In this document: positions 19,604-28,627 of the stretch, piece by piece | How positions within the stretch are numbered: position 1 is the stretch's first letter | How the letters are laid out: the number at the start of each line of letters is the position of its first letter | From: Acidiluteibacter sp963716125 | GTDB taxonomy: Bacteria; Bacteroidota; Bacteroidia; Flavobacteriales_E; Vicingaceae | Assembly: GCA_963716125.1 (NCBI GenBank) | Contig: OY970294.1 | Location: 1,798,001-1,862,000 of the forward strand | Length of the DNA stretch: 64,000 nt | Direction of reading: 5' to 3' | Notes under the pieces: generated by a model | Told to the model about the DNA's origin: nothing | The model's input: the letters and a program-made list of their open reading frames with translations, nothing else | The model's database searches: none | Made by a program: the position numbers and the translations under genes

Positions 19604-20794
19604 ATGAATATTCACGAATATCAAGCAAAAGAAACACTAAAGAGTTTTGGTGTTGCAATTCAAGAAGGAATAGTAGCGGACACTCCTGAAAAAGCAGTGG
19701 AAGCAGCAAAGAAATTAACCGAAGATACTGGAACTTCATGGTGGGTTATTAAGGCTCAAATACATGCCGGTGGAAGAGGAAAAGGTGGAGGTGTTAAGTT
19801 GGCTAAATCCTTAGATGATGTTAAAAAGATTGCTTCTGATATTATAGGTATGCAATTGGTAACACCACAAACTTCGAAAGAAGGGAAAAAAGTACATCAA
19901 ATATTAGTGGCGCAAGATGTTTATTATCCTGGTGATAACGAGCCTGAAGAATATTATATGTCTGTATTGTTAGATCGTGCAACCGGCAGAAATATGATTA
20001 TGTATTCTACAGAAGGTGGAATGGATATAGAAGAAGTAGCAGACAAAACTCCACACCTTATATTTAAGGAAGAAATTGATCCTGCAGTTGGTCTGCAAGG
20101 TTTTCAAGCTCGTAAAATTGCTTTTAATTTAGGTTTATCAGGAAAAGCATTTAAAGAAATGACCAAATTCGTTTTTGCTTTATACAAAGCTTATGAGGGA
20201 ATTGATGCTGCTTTATTTGAAATTAATCCTGTATTGAAGACTTCAGACGATAAAATTATTGCTGTTGATTCTAAAGTTTCTATCGATCAAAATGCACTTT
20301 ACAGACAAAAAGATATCGCAGCAATGCGTGATGTAAGAGAAGAAGATCCAACTGAAGTAGAAGCTGGTGAAGCCAACCTTAACTTTGTCAACTTAGACGG
20401 AAACGTGGGTTGTATGGTAAACGGTGCAGGCTTAGCTATGGCAACTATGGACATTATCAAATTAAGTGGTGGTAATCCTGCCAACTTTTTGGATGTAGGT
20501 GGTACTGCAAATGCTGAAAGAGTAGAAAAGGCTTTTAGAATTATTTTGAAAGATGAAAATGTAAAAGCTATTTTGGTAAATATTTTTGGTGGTATCGTGA
20601 GATGCGATAGAGTGGCTCAAGGTATAGTAGATGCTTATAAAAATATTGGCGATATTCCGGTTCCAATTATTGTAAGATTGCAAGGAACCAATGCAGAAGA
20701 AGCTAAAAAAATTATTGATGATAGTGGTTTGAAAGTTCACTCTGCTATTTTATTGCAAGAAGCGGCTGATGCTATTAAAGAGGTATTAGCTTAA
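19604..20794 (+). CDS. sucC: Succinyl-CoA ligase (ADP-forming) beta subunit
   Basis: Encodes 396 residues, the usual length. The N-terminal ATP-grasp domain starts MNIHEYQAKETLKSFGV and carries AQIHAGGRGKGGGVKLA; the C-terminal ligase domain has NGAGLAMATMDIIK, GGNPANFLDVGG and NIFGGIVRCDRVA. The enzyme interconverts succinyl-CoA and succinate with substrate-level nucleotide phosphorylation in the TCA cycle. The alpha subunit sucD is not adjacent, so the gene stands alone, followed by its own terminator. Confidence 0.97.
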   Translation: MNIHEYQAKETLKSFGVAIQEGIVADTPEKAVEAAKKLTEDTGTSWWVIKAQIHAGGRGKGGGVKLAKSLDDVKKIASDIIGMQLVTPQTSKEGKKVHQILVAQDVYYPGDNEPEEYYMSVLLDRATGRNMIMYSTEGGMDIEEVADKTPHLIFKEEIDPAVGLQGFQARKIAFNLGLSGKAFKEMTKFVFALYKAYEGIDAALFEINPVLKTSDDKIIAVDSKVSIDQNALYRQKDIAAMRDVREEDPTEVEAGEANLNFVNLDGNVGCMVNGAGLAMATMDIIKLSGGNPANFLDVGGTANAERVEKAFRIILKDENVKAILVNIFGGIVRCDRVAQGIVDAYKNIGDIPVPIIVRLQGTNAEEAKKIIDDSGLKVHSAILLQEAADAIKEVLA

Positions 20795-20812
20795 TTATAA
20801 AATTCAAATTTT

Positions 20813-20842
20813 AAAGTCTCGGTTTTGCCGGGACTTTTTTTT
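20813..20842 (+). terminator. Rho-independent terminator of sucC
   Basis: AAAGTCTCGG and CCGGGACTTT pair with one G-T wobble around a TTTTG loop, followed by a T tract, 18 bases after the sucC stop. Confidence 0.88.
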
Positions 20843-20867
20843 GACTCCATTTTTAAATTTATTCCTG

Positions 20868-21536
20868 ATGAAATATTTTGAAAAAGATTTTTTAGATTTT
20901 TTTATTGAATTATCCCAAAACAATCATAAAGATTGGTTTGATGAAAATAGAAAACGCTATGAACAAATTGTGAAAGACCCATTTAAAAAATTTGTTGGAG
21001 ATTTTGCCGCTTATTTATCGCAATATGATCCATTAATAGAACTTGAACCTAAGAATTTAATATTTAGAATAAATCGCAATATTCGATTTGCAAAGGATAA
21101 AAGACCTTATAAAACTTTTGTTTCAGCTGTTGTAGCAAAAGGAGGAAAGAAAGATAAATCTACTGCAGGATTTTATTTTGAATTGAGTCCTGATGGAATT
21201 GGTGTTTATGGAGGTGCTTGGAGTCCTGATAAAACTCAATTGGAAGATATTCGCTTTTATATAGCCAATCATTTAAGTGAATTCCAAAAATTGATAGCAG
21301 ATAAGGATTATATAAAACACTTTGGATCTCTAAAAGGAGATAAAAATGTGCGTATCCCAAAAGAATTGCAAGCCGCAGTAGAAAAAGAACCATTAATTGC
21401 CAATAAACAATTTTTTCATACTAATAAATTGACTGCTAAGATTATTACATCCGATGATCTAATTCAAAAATTAGAAGAGCAATATCTTGCTATGAAGCCA
21501 ATTAATAGCTTCTTAAATAAAGCCTTAGGAAATTAA
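20868..21536 (+). CDS. DUF2461 family protein
   Basis: Encodes 222 residues from the ATG at 20868; an upstream TTG in frame overlaps the sucC terminator and was rejected. It reads as the DUF2461/TIGR02453 family: FLDFFIELSQNNHKDWFDENR at the N-terminus, then FRINRNIRFAKDKRPYKTFV and GFYFELSPDGIGVYGG. The family is widespread in Bacteroidota and of unknown biochemical role. Length matches the family, and the gene appears monocistronic. Confidence 0.88.
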   Translation: MKYFEKDFLDFFIELSQNNHKDWFDENRKRYEQIVKDPFKKFVGDFAAYLSQYDPLIELEPKNLIFRINRNIRFAKDKRPYKTFVSAVVAKGGKKDKSTAGFYFELSPDGIGVYGGAWSPDKTQLEDIRFYIANHLSEFQKLIADKDYIKHFGSLKGDKNVRIPKELQAAVEKEPLIANKQFFHTNKLTAKIITSDDLIQKLEEQYLAMKPINSFLNKALGN

Positions 21537-21549
21537 TTTAAATTTTACA

Positions 21550-21579
21550 TTGTAATATGAAATCTTTTATATACTTTTG
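21550..21579 (+). promoter_or_regulatory. Bacteroidota-type promoter
   Basis: TTG at 21550-21552, 19 bases of spacer, then TACTTTTG at 21572-21579: an ideal match to the phylum's TTG-N19-TAnnTTTG sigma-ABfr promoter. It lies 44 bases before the start of the membrane protein at 21624 and should drive the 21624-22660 operon. Confidence 0.75.
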
Positions 21580-21623
21580 GTTTATATTATAAACTAATTT
21601 ATAAATGAAATAAATTTACTAAA

Positions 21624-22193
21624 ATGGAAAATGAGAAACAATTACAATTGATTGAAGAAATGATAACCACAGCCAAAGGCAATTTAAAAGATGGCAATAT
21701 CTTTTATTTAATTTGGGGCTGGTTGGTATTAGTAGCTGCACTTTTGAATTATTACTTATTAAACTTCACAGATTATCCAAATCATTGGATAGGATGGCCG
21801 ACTTTGATGACATTAGGTGCAATTATTAGCATTATTGTTGGGTTTAAGATGGAGAAAAAAAGAACTGTTAAAACTTACGTTGATAGAGCTATAGGTTATC
21901 TTTGGATAGGTTTTGGAGCTACTCTTTTAGTTTTAATAATTTCAATGCAGCAATTAGGAGTGCTTAAAACTTATCCTATATTAATTTTATTATATGGTTT
22001 AGGAACTTTTGTTAGTGGTGGAATCTTAAAGTTTAAACCACTCATAATTGGAGGGGTTTTGTGTTGGATAATTGGAGCATTGGCTGTTTATGCCAACTTT
22101 TCACAGCAATTACTATTGATATCTCTAGCAGTTATAGTTTCATATATTATTCCCGGTCATTTATTAGGTGCTAAACCAAAAAATCATGTTTAA
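21624..22193 (+). CDS. Multi-span membrane protein, first gene of a regulator operon
   Basis: Encodes 189 residues with five or six predicted hydrophobic segments (about 25-46, 57-75, 90-108, 114-130, 137-155, 160-178) after a charged N-terminal helix (MENEKQLQLIEEMITTAKGN). I recognise no enzyme motif; similar small membrane proteins in Bacteroidota sit next to winged-helix regulators, as here. Its stop overlaps the start of the regulator by eight bases. It may sense or transmit an envelope signal; that is inference. Confidence 0.8.
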   Translation: MENEKQLQLIEEMITTAKGNLKDGNIFYLIWGWLVLVAALLNYYLLNFTDYPNHWIGWPTLMTLGAIISIIVGFKMEKKRTVKTYVDRAIGYLWIGFGATLLVLIISMQQLGVLKTYPILILLYGLGTFVSGGILKFKPLIIGGVLCWIIGALAVYANFSQQLLLISLAVIVSYIIPGHLLGAKPKNHV

Positions 22194-22473
22194 AGATTTA
22201 GATCCTTTATTGCATTCACAATTGCGCTTGGCGGTTATTTCCTTATTAATTAGTGTGGAGGAAGCAGATTTTACTTTTATAAAAGAGAAAACTGATGCCA
22301 CTGCTGGTAATCTAAGTGTTCAAATTGATAAATTGGAAAAAGCAGATTATATAGAGGTTACAAAGAGTTTTAAAGGGAAACGCCCATTGACAACATGTAA
22401 AATAACAGCTGTTGGCATCAATGCTTTTGAAACGTATGTTGCTAGTATTAAAACATATTTAAATAAAAAATAA
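22186..22473 (+). CDS. Winged-helix DNA-binding transcriptional regulator
   Basis: Encodes 95 residues from the ATG at 22186 (MFKDLDPLLHSQLRLAVISL); an ATG 18 bases upstream is less likely. The pattern of an N-terminal helix, EADFTFIKEKTDATAGNLSV as the helix-turn-helix, then LEKADYIEVTKSFKGKRP as the wing, matches small MarR/PadR-like winged-helix proteins (HTH_27 type). It overlaps the membrane-protein gene upstream and is followed one base later by a small membrane protein, so the three are co-expressed and the protein probably autoregulates. Confidence 0.85.
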   Translation: MFKDLDPLLHSQLRLAVISLLISVEEADFTFIKEKTDATAGNLSVQIDKLEKADYIEVTKSFKGKRPLTTCKITAVGINAFETYVASIKTYLNKK

Positions 22474-22474
22474 A

Positions 22475-22660
22475 ATGGAAATTATTAAAAACGACAAAAA
22501 ATCCTTTCCAAATGGAAATACAATCATGGTTGGATGTATGTTTATCGGAATTGGGGTAGGGATGTATTTTAGTGCAACAGGAATTGGCACTTTAATAGGA
22601 ATGGGAATTGGATTTATTTTAAAAGCCTTTATTACAGCTAAAATCAAAGAAGAAAATTAA
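22475..22660 (+). CDS. Small glycine-rich membrane protein
   Basis: Encodes 61 residues. After a polar N-terminus there is a Gly-rich hydrophobic region (about 18-50: VGCMFIGIGVGMYFS, GIGTLIGMGIGFIL) that can form two short helices. ATG lies one base after the preceding stop. Its position in the operon with a multi-span protein and a winged-helix regulator supports it as real despite its size; function unknown. Confidence 0.72.
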   Translation: MEIIKNDKKSFPNGNTIMVGCMFIGIGVGMYFSATGIGTLIGMGIGFILKAFITAKIKEEN

Positions 22661-22681
22661 TTTTAATTAAAAATAATTGTT

Positions 22682-23218
22682 ATGAAAAAAAGTATAATTA
22701 TTCTAGCCTTTATAGGATTGTTTCTTAATACATCCTCAACTGCGCAAACCAATGAATCAAAAGGAATGAGTGTTGGATTTCAACTCAATCAATTTCAAAA
22801 AGATTTTGGATTGGGAATAAATATAGAAAGCCCCGCAATATTAAATAAATCTGTAACAGTTCACCTAAGAGCGAATGCTATGTTTTATAACTTGGTGAAA
22901 GATGGAAAAGAAGAGGAAATAACTTATTCAAATATAATGCTTGGGGTCTCTTCAGTTAGTTATAAAATAACTCCAGCTATAGGTTTGTATGGCGAAGGAG
23001 GTTTTATAACCATTTTTCCATCTTCTCAATTTGCGAGTAGTTCGGCAGAATTTGGTGGATACGGTTTGTTTGGATTTGAATTTTATTTTTATGACGGCTT
23101 CTGCTATTTTTTAGAGGCAGGTGGAGTAGGAACTGGCGCAACTGCTGATAAATTACCAACTGAACCAATTTATTCCAATGGGTTTTTGATGAGTGTGGGA
23201 TTCAAAATTAAATTTTAA
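22682..23218 (+). CDS. Secreted small beta-barrel-like protein
   Basis: Encodes 178 residues with a cleavable signal peptide (MKKSIIILAFIGLFLNTSSTAQ). The mature part has alternating hydrophobic strands (MSVGFQLNQFQKDFGLGINI, GYGLFGFEFYFYD) and ends in GFKIKF, which fits a small outer-membrane barrel. It lies 21 bases after the small membrane protein and may belong to that operon. The gene ends convergently, overlapping the minus-strand methyltransferase by four bases. Confidence 0.75.
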   Translation: MKKSIIILAFIGLFLNTSSTAQTNESKGMSVGFQLNQFQKDFGLGINIESPAILNKSVTVHLRANAMFYNLVKDGKEEEITYSNIMLGVSSVSYKITPAIGLYGEGGFITIFPSSQFASSSAEFGGYGLFGFEFYFYDGFCYFLEAGGVGTGATADKLPTEPIYSNGFLMSVGFKIKF

Positions 23219-24018
23219 TCTTCCTTTTTTTGCACTAAATAATACATACAGGTAGTTACAAAATTCCTAACCCAAGGTATAGCAGCAATTATACCCAATT
23301 GTTTTCTTGCCTTTATATTGAATTTATAACTGTAAATGGGATTGATGAAATAGTATATTTTTTGATTGATTGAATAGTTATTCTTTTTACAAATTTTTTC
23401 AAAACGCTCTATACTTATTCCAGTTTCCTTTATTTCTAAAAGTTCTTGAATGGTTTCAGGTTTTTCCTTTGCCAATTTCAATACTCCTTTATATATAGAA
23501 GAAGGTAATAAATGATAATAAGGACTAACGGATAAAATTTTGTTGCTCGCTACTTGCTGATGACCGCCAAAAGGCATTTGCCAAGGTGGAAATCCAAAAA
23601 AGATGTATCCTTTTGGTTTTAAAAAGGATCTTAATTTATCTAATAATTTATCTTGATCAAAAATATGTTCAATCACATCTTTTAGAATAATTAAATCAAA
23701 CTGACCTTTCATTTCTAGTTCAAAGTCAACATCATAAATATTTTTATTGATTAAGATAGCTTTATTGTCTTTTTCTTCCTGCGTTAAAAATTCTTTGGCC
23801 ATTTTTAATCTTGATGGAGAAAGTTCAACGCCATAACCAATACAACCTCTGTCTATAAATGCCTTAATTACGCCACCTTCTGCACAGCCAATTTCCAAAA
23901 CTTTCATTCCTTCTTTAAGTGGAAACTCTTTTTCTACAAAAGGAATAATATACTTTTCAGCATTGGAATATTGCATATTAAAGTATCTAGGTTTGTCGGA
24001 ATGAAAATCGTATGCCAT
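23215..24018 (-). CDS. Class I SAM-dependent methyltransferase
   Basis: Encodes 267 residues. SAM-binding motif I is VLEIGCAEGGVIKAFID, followed by GYGVELSPSRLKMAKEF and the DLIILKDVIEHIFDQ post-motif, with FGFPPWQMPFGG after strand 5. This is the UbiE/COQ5-like Methyltransf_11/23 type; the substrate is unknown. The C-terminal third carries basic and aromatic residues (INPIYSYKFNIKARKQ) that may contact membrane or glycan. It is divergent from the epimerase-like gene at 24094. Confidence 0.85.
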   Translation of the reverse strand: MAYDFHSDKPRYFNMQYSNAEKYIIPFVEKEFPLKEGMKVLEIGCAEGGVIKAFIDRGCIGYGVELSPSRLKMAKEFLTQEEKDNKAILINKNIYDVDFELEMKGQFDLIILKDVIEHIFDQDKLLDKLRSFLKPKGYIFFGFPPWQMPFGGHQQVASNKILSVSPYYHLLPSSIYKGVLKLAKEKPETIQELLEIKETGISIERFEKICKKNNYSINQKIYYFINPIYSYKFNIKARKQLGIIAAIPWVRNFVTTCMYYLVQKKED

Positions 24019-24093
24019 TAAAAAAAATTGAAGGTCAAATTTAGCATTTTAAACAATAGAAATCGGCATCTGTTTAGTACATTTATAGTTGAT

Positions 24094-24915
24094 ATGGATA
24101 AAATAGAAAAAATAGCAATTTTAGGTTGTGGATGGTTGGGATTTCCCTTGGCAAAAGAATTGGTTAAAGAGGGTTATATAATTAATGGCTCTACTACCAC
24201 CGAAAGCAAATTAGGTCAATTTTCGGATGTCGGAATTATTCCTTATTTGATTGATTTAAATCATTTTGAAAGTAATAATAAGGTTCATAATTTTTTTGAT
24301 GTAGATGTTTTGTATATCAATTTGCCGCCTTCAAAAGCGAGTAATGACAACAATTCATATGCGGGTAATTTTGAAAAAATAATTCCTTTTATAGAGCAAT
24401 CGAGGATTAAAAAAGTTGTTTTTATTAGTGCTACCTCTGTTTATGAGAATACTAATGAATGGGTAAATGAAGATAGTGTAAAATCTTTGGGTAACCGCGG
24501 ACAAAGACTTCTTAAAGCTGAAAATATATTTATAAATAATACTTCTTTTAAATCGATTATTATTCGCTTTGGCGGGTTAAATGGAAATGGTAGAAATCCT
24601 GTAAAATATTTAAGCAGTAAATCTGAAATTAGTGGCAAAGACGAACCAATTAATATGATTCATATTCAAGATTGTATCGCTATTTCCAAATTAGCTATTG
24701 AAAATGAAATTACTGGAATTCACAATGCGGTTTCAGACAAACATCCTACCAAATTGGAATATTATACACAAATGGCCAATTTATTTGGCATTTCTGCCCC
24801 AAATTTTTCAAAAACTGATTTAAAAACTGATTTTAAAATGGTAGACAGTTCAAAACTTAAAAGAAATTTTAATTATAATTTTGTTTATTCAGATCCTTTG
24901 AACTTTACTAACTAG
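24094..24915 (+). CDS. NAD(P)-binding SDR/epimerase-like protein
   Basis: Encodes 273 residues from ATG 24094 (MDKIEKIAILGCGWLGFPLA); a TTG-initiated extension upstream was rejected because it adds residues before the nucleotide-binding strand. The Rossmann motif is GCGWLG, as in YeeZ-type extended SDR proteins, with ATSVYENTNEWVNE containing the Tyr-region and NMIHIQDC near residue 180. Substrate unknown. The next gene starts 18 bases downstream. Confidence 0.82.
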   Translation: MDKIEKIAILGCGWLGFPLAKELVKEGYIINGSTTTESKLGQFSDVGIIPYLIDLNHFESNNKVHNFFDVDVLYINLPPSKASNDNNSYAGNFEKIIPFIEQSRIKKVVFISATSVYENTNEWVNEDSVKSLGNRGQRLLKAENIFINNTSFKSIIIRFGGLNGNGRNPVKYLSSKSEISGKDEPINMIHIQDCIAISKLAIENEITGIHNAVSDKHPTKLEYYTQMANLFGISAPNFSKTDLKTDFKMVDSSKLKRNFNYNFVYSDPLNFTN

Positions 24916-24932
24916 CGATATTTGTAAAGCAA

Positions 24933-25640
24933 ATGGCGAATAAATTAGCTTTCATTTTTCTTTTATTTTTTGTTTTTTCAGGTTTATCGAAAGCGCAATC
25001 AATTGACTATGGATTAAATATGGGAATTCCTTTTGCGAGTTATAGATATGAAAGTAGCAGTAGCCAATATTTTGTCGCTGATTATAAAAGGTTGCCAGGT
25101 TTAACTGCAGGGTTCTTTGTAAATATAGTTCCTTCGCGAGATCAAATTCCTGATCGGACAACAATAAAGCCTTTATTAAATTTTCAACTGTCATTATCTA
25201 AGTATTATTTGAATATAAAACCTAAAAAACCTATTGACGGCGTGATTTTTGTGAAAGATAGGCTGTATCGGTTGGAGTTTCCTGTTACTGCAGGTATTTT
25301 AATTAATAATCGAGTAGAGTTCTCTGTAGGACCTAACCTAAATGTCAATTTATATGCTGAATCTGAGCTAGTTTATAATCAAGGAAGCTATTATCATAAA
25401 ATTAACGATGAATTTAATCGTTATGGATATGGATTTTTAATTACAGCAGCTTATTATGCAAATAATATGTCCTTTCAATTACAATTTGAAGGTACAGCTT
25501 CAGAATTTAAAAACAATTTAAACGGTAGACTTGTTTACATGCAGATGGACATGGTTCGGTTGGCTGTTCACATGAACTTAAACAATAGAAACTATGAAAA
25601 AAATAGAGGAAGTTTGTTTAAGGATAACCGATTTCAGTAA
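24933..25640 (+). CDS. PorT-like outer-membrane beta-barrel protein
   Basis: Encodes 235 residues with a signal peptide ending SKAQ. The mature protein has PorT/outer-membrane_beta-brl features: KRLPGLTAGFFVNIVP, LLNFQLSLSKYYLNIKP, FPVTAGILINNRVEFSVGPN. Such proteins are eight-stranded barrels; one member, PorT, is part of the T9SS. Length suits PorT but I cannot separate PorT from related barrels without a search. Confidence 0.65.
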   Translation: MANKLAFIFLLFFVFSGLSKAQSIDYGLNMGIPFASYRYESSSSQYFVADYKRLPGLTAGFFVNIVPSRDQIPDRTTIKPLLNFQLSLSKYYLNIKPKKPIDGVIFVKDRLYRLEFPVTAGILINNRVEFSVGPNLNVNLYAESELVYNQGSYYHKINDEFNRYGYGFLITAAYYANNMSFQLQFEGTASEFKNNLNGRLVYMQMDMVRLAVHMNLNNRNYEKNRGSLFKDNRFQ

Positions 25641-25657
25641 GAATACAATTTTAATCG

Positions 25658-25665
25658 TAATTTTG
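25658..25665 (+). promoter_or_regulatory. Putative -7 element for the desaturase
   Basis: TAATTTTG, an exact TAnnTTTG match, 19 bases before the desaturase ATG. No TTG at -33 spacing was found. Confidence 0.5.
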
Positions 25666-25684
25666 CAACACTAAAATATAATAT

Positions 25685-26785
25685 ATGATCCCAGCAATAA
25701 AGTACATTAACAAAGATCAAGCAAAGTTTTTTTCTACTTTAAGAAAAAGAGTAGATGGTTACTTTAAGGAAAATAATCTTTCAAAATTTGGAAGTAATCG
25801 TTTAATATGGAAGGCAATAGGGTTACTTACGTTGTATCTTATTCCTTATTTTTTAATTATTGCAGATTTTCTTCCGGCGTGGTCAATGTTGCTTTTGGCA
25901 GCATTTATGGGTATAGGAATGGCAGGAATTGGAATGGGAGTAATGCATGATGGAAATCATGGAACTGTTTCCAGTAAAAGTTGGATAAATAGATTGTTTG
26001 GTTCATCTATTGTTTTAGTTGGAGGTCATAAAACCAACTGGAAAATTCAACACAATGTTCTGCATCACACACACACTAATGTTTTTGAAGCAGATGAAGA
26101 TATTGATGCTAATGGATTAATAAGAATGTCTCCACACGATGAATATAAAGCAATGCATAAATATCAACACATTTACGCACCATTTTTATATGGTATGATG
26201 ACTTTATTTTGGTTTACTTTTAAAGATATTAAGCAATTAGCTGGTTACTATAAGAGAGGGTTGCATCATGGAAAAAAGATGAATTTAAAAAGTGAAATTA
26301 TTAAATTATCCATTGGTAAATTAGTTTATGCTGCTTACACATTAGTTCTTCCAATTATTTTAATCAATAGTGTTCCATGGTGGGGAATTTTAATAGGTTT
26401 TGTTACCATGCATTTTGTATGTGGTTTAATGTTAGCAGTAATTTTTCAATTGGCTCACTTGGTAGAACATACTGAGCATCCTATACCTAATGAAAGTGGA
26501 ACTATTGAAAATAACTGGGCGGTACATCAATTAATGACTACTGCAAATTTTGCTAGAAAAAATAAAGTGTTAGGTTGGTATGTAGGTGGGCTTAACTTTC
26601 AAGTAGAGCATCATATCTTTCCTAATATTAGCCATATTCATTATCCTCAAATATCAAAGATTGTTCAAGACACAGCTAAAGAGTTTGGAGTGCCTTACCA
26701 CGAATATAAAACTTTTTGGGGTGCATTTGCATCACATTGGAGGTTATTGAAAACCTTTGGTAGACCACAAACAGCGGCAGCCTAA
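25685..26785 (+). CDS. Membrane fatty acid (acyl-CoA/acyl-lipid) desaturase
   Basis: Encodes 366 residues. All three histidine boxes of the di-iron desaturases are present: MHDGNHG near residue 87, HNVLHHTHTN near 123 and QVEHHIFP near 305. Four main hydrophobic stretches flank them. The QxxHH form of the third box is typical of front-end or linoleoyl-CoA-type enzymes. It inserts a double bond into fatty acyl chains to tune membrane fluidity. Monocistronic, with its own terminator. Confidence 0.92.
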   Translation: MIPAIKYINKDQAKFFSTLRKRVDGYFKENNLSKFGSNRLIWKAIGLLTLYLIPYFLIIADFLPAWSMLLLAAFMGIGMAGIGMGVMHDGNHGTVSSKSWINRLFGSSIVLVGGHKTNWKIQHNVLHHTHTNVFEADEDIDANGLIRMSPHDEYKAMHKYQHIYAPFLYGMMTLFWFTFKDIKQLAGYYKRGLHHGKKMNLKSEIIKLSIGKLVYAAYTLVLPIILINSVPWWGILIGFVTMHFVCGLMLAVIFQLAHLVEHTEHPIPNESGTIENNWAVHQLMTTANFARKNKVLGWYVGGLNFQVEHHIFPNISHIHYPQISKIVQDTAKEFGVPYHEYKTFWGAFASHWRLLKTFGRPQTAAA

Positions 26786-26801
26786 AAGAACTTTAGAAAA
26801 T

Positions 26802-27956
26802 TTATTTAAGCCGTTTTGCTATACAGTAAAACGGCTTTTTATTTGTATCACTGCTTGCTATAATGTAGTGTTCACCGCCATCCTTAATTTTTGCTTTTGT
26901 CTTTATCTGTGGAGCTGAAAATGGATGATTTCGACTGATGATATTTGCTTTTTTTGGTAAGTTTTTAATTTGAGTTTCTAATTTTTCAATTTCAAATACT
27001 CGACCTGGAAAATCACCTACCAATTTGTTGGATGTATATAAATGTGAATTAATAGCTATTTTATCCAAATCATAAGCTTGACCTATACCTTTAAAAGCTC
27101 CTGCTTTCAAAATACTACTATTTGGTTCGTAGAGATATTTTAAAGGTCTTGAAATGGAATTAAGGATTTCAGCTTCATTCTCATAATTAAAAATGAATTT
27201 TTGAATCTCCTCTTTCGTAAAATTAACTGTATGGATTTCAATGTTAGAAGTATAATTCTTTTCTAATAAGAATAGTAATTCTTTGCAGTCGTTATTGACT
27301 GAGATAACATCTACTCTTTTTACATTTTGCAGTTGTTTAATGGCTAATTTGATGTCTAATAAGGGAGAATATTTAACTAAAATCTGAATAGAAAATTTAA
27401 AAATGACTTCCTTAATTTCAATTAGATTCGGTGAGCAATCTTCTATTTTAACCCCTTTAGAATTATTCTCTGATCTTCTATCAGGATCTAAATAAACCAA
27501 ATCAAATTCTACTGAATTATCTTTTATAAACTCCTCTGCTGTACCATTTATAAAATCTAATTTAAGTGGAGATAAAAGAGTTAAATTATGCTGTGCTATT
27601 TTAAATAATTTAGTATTATTTTCAATATAAATACCTTTTGTAGCCTTCATTGAAAGGAATAACGTGTCTATGCCAAATCCACCGTTGAGATCTATAAAAT
27701 ATTTAAAATTAGTTATTTCACTTTTGTAGATGGCAGTTGTTTCAGAGGAGCATTGCTCCATGGCTCGCTTTTCAGGATATAGAACATCGGCTGCTTTTGA
27801 TAAAGTTGGAATTTTATTTTTAGCAATTTGATAACCTTGAATTTGTTGAATAATAAAGGTTTTGTCTTGCGGGTTTTGCTTGGCTAATTTTAATGCTAAA
27901 TCTGATATGTTTGCATCCTTATTGGACTTAATTATATTTTTTATTTCATTGGTCAT
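26802..27956 (-). CDS. SAM-dependent methyltransferase with THUMP-like C-terminal domain
   Basis: Encodes 384 residues. A helical N-terminal third (PTLSKAADVLYPEKRAMEQCS) is followed by a Rossmann methyltransferase domain (FIDLNGGFGIDTLFLSM as motif I; DLVYLDPDRRSEN as motif IV) and a C-terminal THUMP-like domain (FPGRVFEIEKLETQIKNLP). It resembles the Bacteroidota class I methyltransferases of RNA-modifying character. The substrate is not known. It starts two bases after the end of DUF4159 on the other side, within the rsmE-led operon. Confidence 0.8.
   Translation of the reverse strand: MTNEIKNIIKSNKDANISDLALKLAKQNPQDKTFIIQQIQGYQIAKNKIPTLSKAADVLYPEKRAMEQCSSETTAIYKSEITNFKYFIDLNGGFGIDTLFLSMKATKGIYIENNTKLFKIAQHNLTLLSPLKLDFINGTAEEFIKDNSVEFDLVYLDPDRRSENNSKGVKIEDCSPNLIEIKEVIFKFSIQILVKYSPLLDIKLAIKQLQNVKRVDVISVNNDCKELLFLLEKNYTSNIEIHTVNFTKEEIQKFIFNYENEAEILNSISRPLKYLYEPNSSILKAGAFKGIGQAYDLDKIAINSHLYTSNKLVGDFPGRVFEIEKLETQIKNLPKKANIISRNHPFSAPQIKTKAKIKDGGEHYIIASSDTNKKPFYCIAKRLK
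26808..26841. terminator. Bidirectional terminator between convergent genes
   Basis: AAGCCGTTTT and AAAACGGCTT form a 10-bp stem followed by a T tract on the plus strand. It serves the desaturase gene and lies inside the last codons of the convergent minus-strand methyltransferase gene. Confidence 0.82.
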
Positions 27957-27958
27957 GC

Positions 27959-28627
27959 TTAATTTAAAGGATCATTAGCTAAAAACACATAAGAAATTAT
28001 ATTAGCTCCCATTTTTAAAGCTTCAGTTCTTTTTGCTTCTGAATCTTTATGAATTTCCTGATCTTCCCATCCATCTCCTAAATCACATTCATAGGTATAA
28101 AATAATACGATTCTTCCTTCGTGAACTATTCCAAAACCCTGTGGAGCTTTACCATCATGTTCGTGTATTTTTGGCAATCCGTTATTAAAATTATATTTTT
28201 GATGGTATATTGGGTGATTAAAAGGGATTTCAACTAATTCAGTATTAGGAAATATTTTTTTAATTTCCCTTCGTACAAACTGATCCATTCCATAATTATC
28301 ATCAATATGTAAAAAACCACCTGAAGTTAGGTAGTTTCTTAAATTTTCTGCTTCTTGAGAGGAGAAAACCACATTTCCATGGCCTGTCATGTGAACAAAT
28401 GGATAATTGAAAAGTTCAGGACTTCCCACTTCAACTATCGCTTGTTTTTTTTCAATATTGGTGCCTAGATTGCTGTTGCAGAATGTAATTAAATTAGGCA
28501 ATGAAGTTTCTAAATTAGCATACCAATCGCCACCGCCATTATATTTCAATAATGCCAATTGGTAGTTTTGAGCTTTTCCAAAAACAAGGCAAAAAAACAA
28601 AGTTATGAGAAGAAATAGTTTACGCAT
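27959..28627 (-). CDS. DUF4159 domain-containing secreted protein
   Basis: Encodes 222 residues with a signal peptide ending GKAQ. The mature protein fits DUF4159: LALLKYNGGGDWYANLETSL, HMTGHGNVVFSSQEAENLR, GGFLHIDDNYGMD and EHDGKAPQGFGIVHEGR. The domain has a class I glutamine-amidotransferase-like fold in known families, with no established activity. It overlaps rsmE by eight bases and is followed by a methyltransferase two bases away. Confidence 0.88.
   Translation of the reverse strand: MRKLFLLITLFFCLVFGKAQNYQLALLKYNGGGDWYANLETSLPNLITFCNSNLGTNIEKKQAIVEVGSPELFNYPFVHMTGHGNVVFSSQEAENLRNYLTSGGFLHIDDNYGMDQFVRREIKKIFPNTELVEIPFNHPIYHQKYNFNNGLPKIHEHDGKAPQGFGIVHEGRIVLFYTYECDLGDGWEDQEIHKDSEAKRTEALKMGANIISYVFLANDPLN

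Noticed and set aside
24028..24093. TTG-initiated N-terminal extension of the epimerase-like protein
   Set aside because: It would add 22 residues before the Rossmann strand; ATG 24094 fits the family better.
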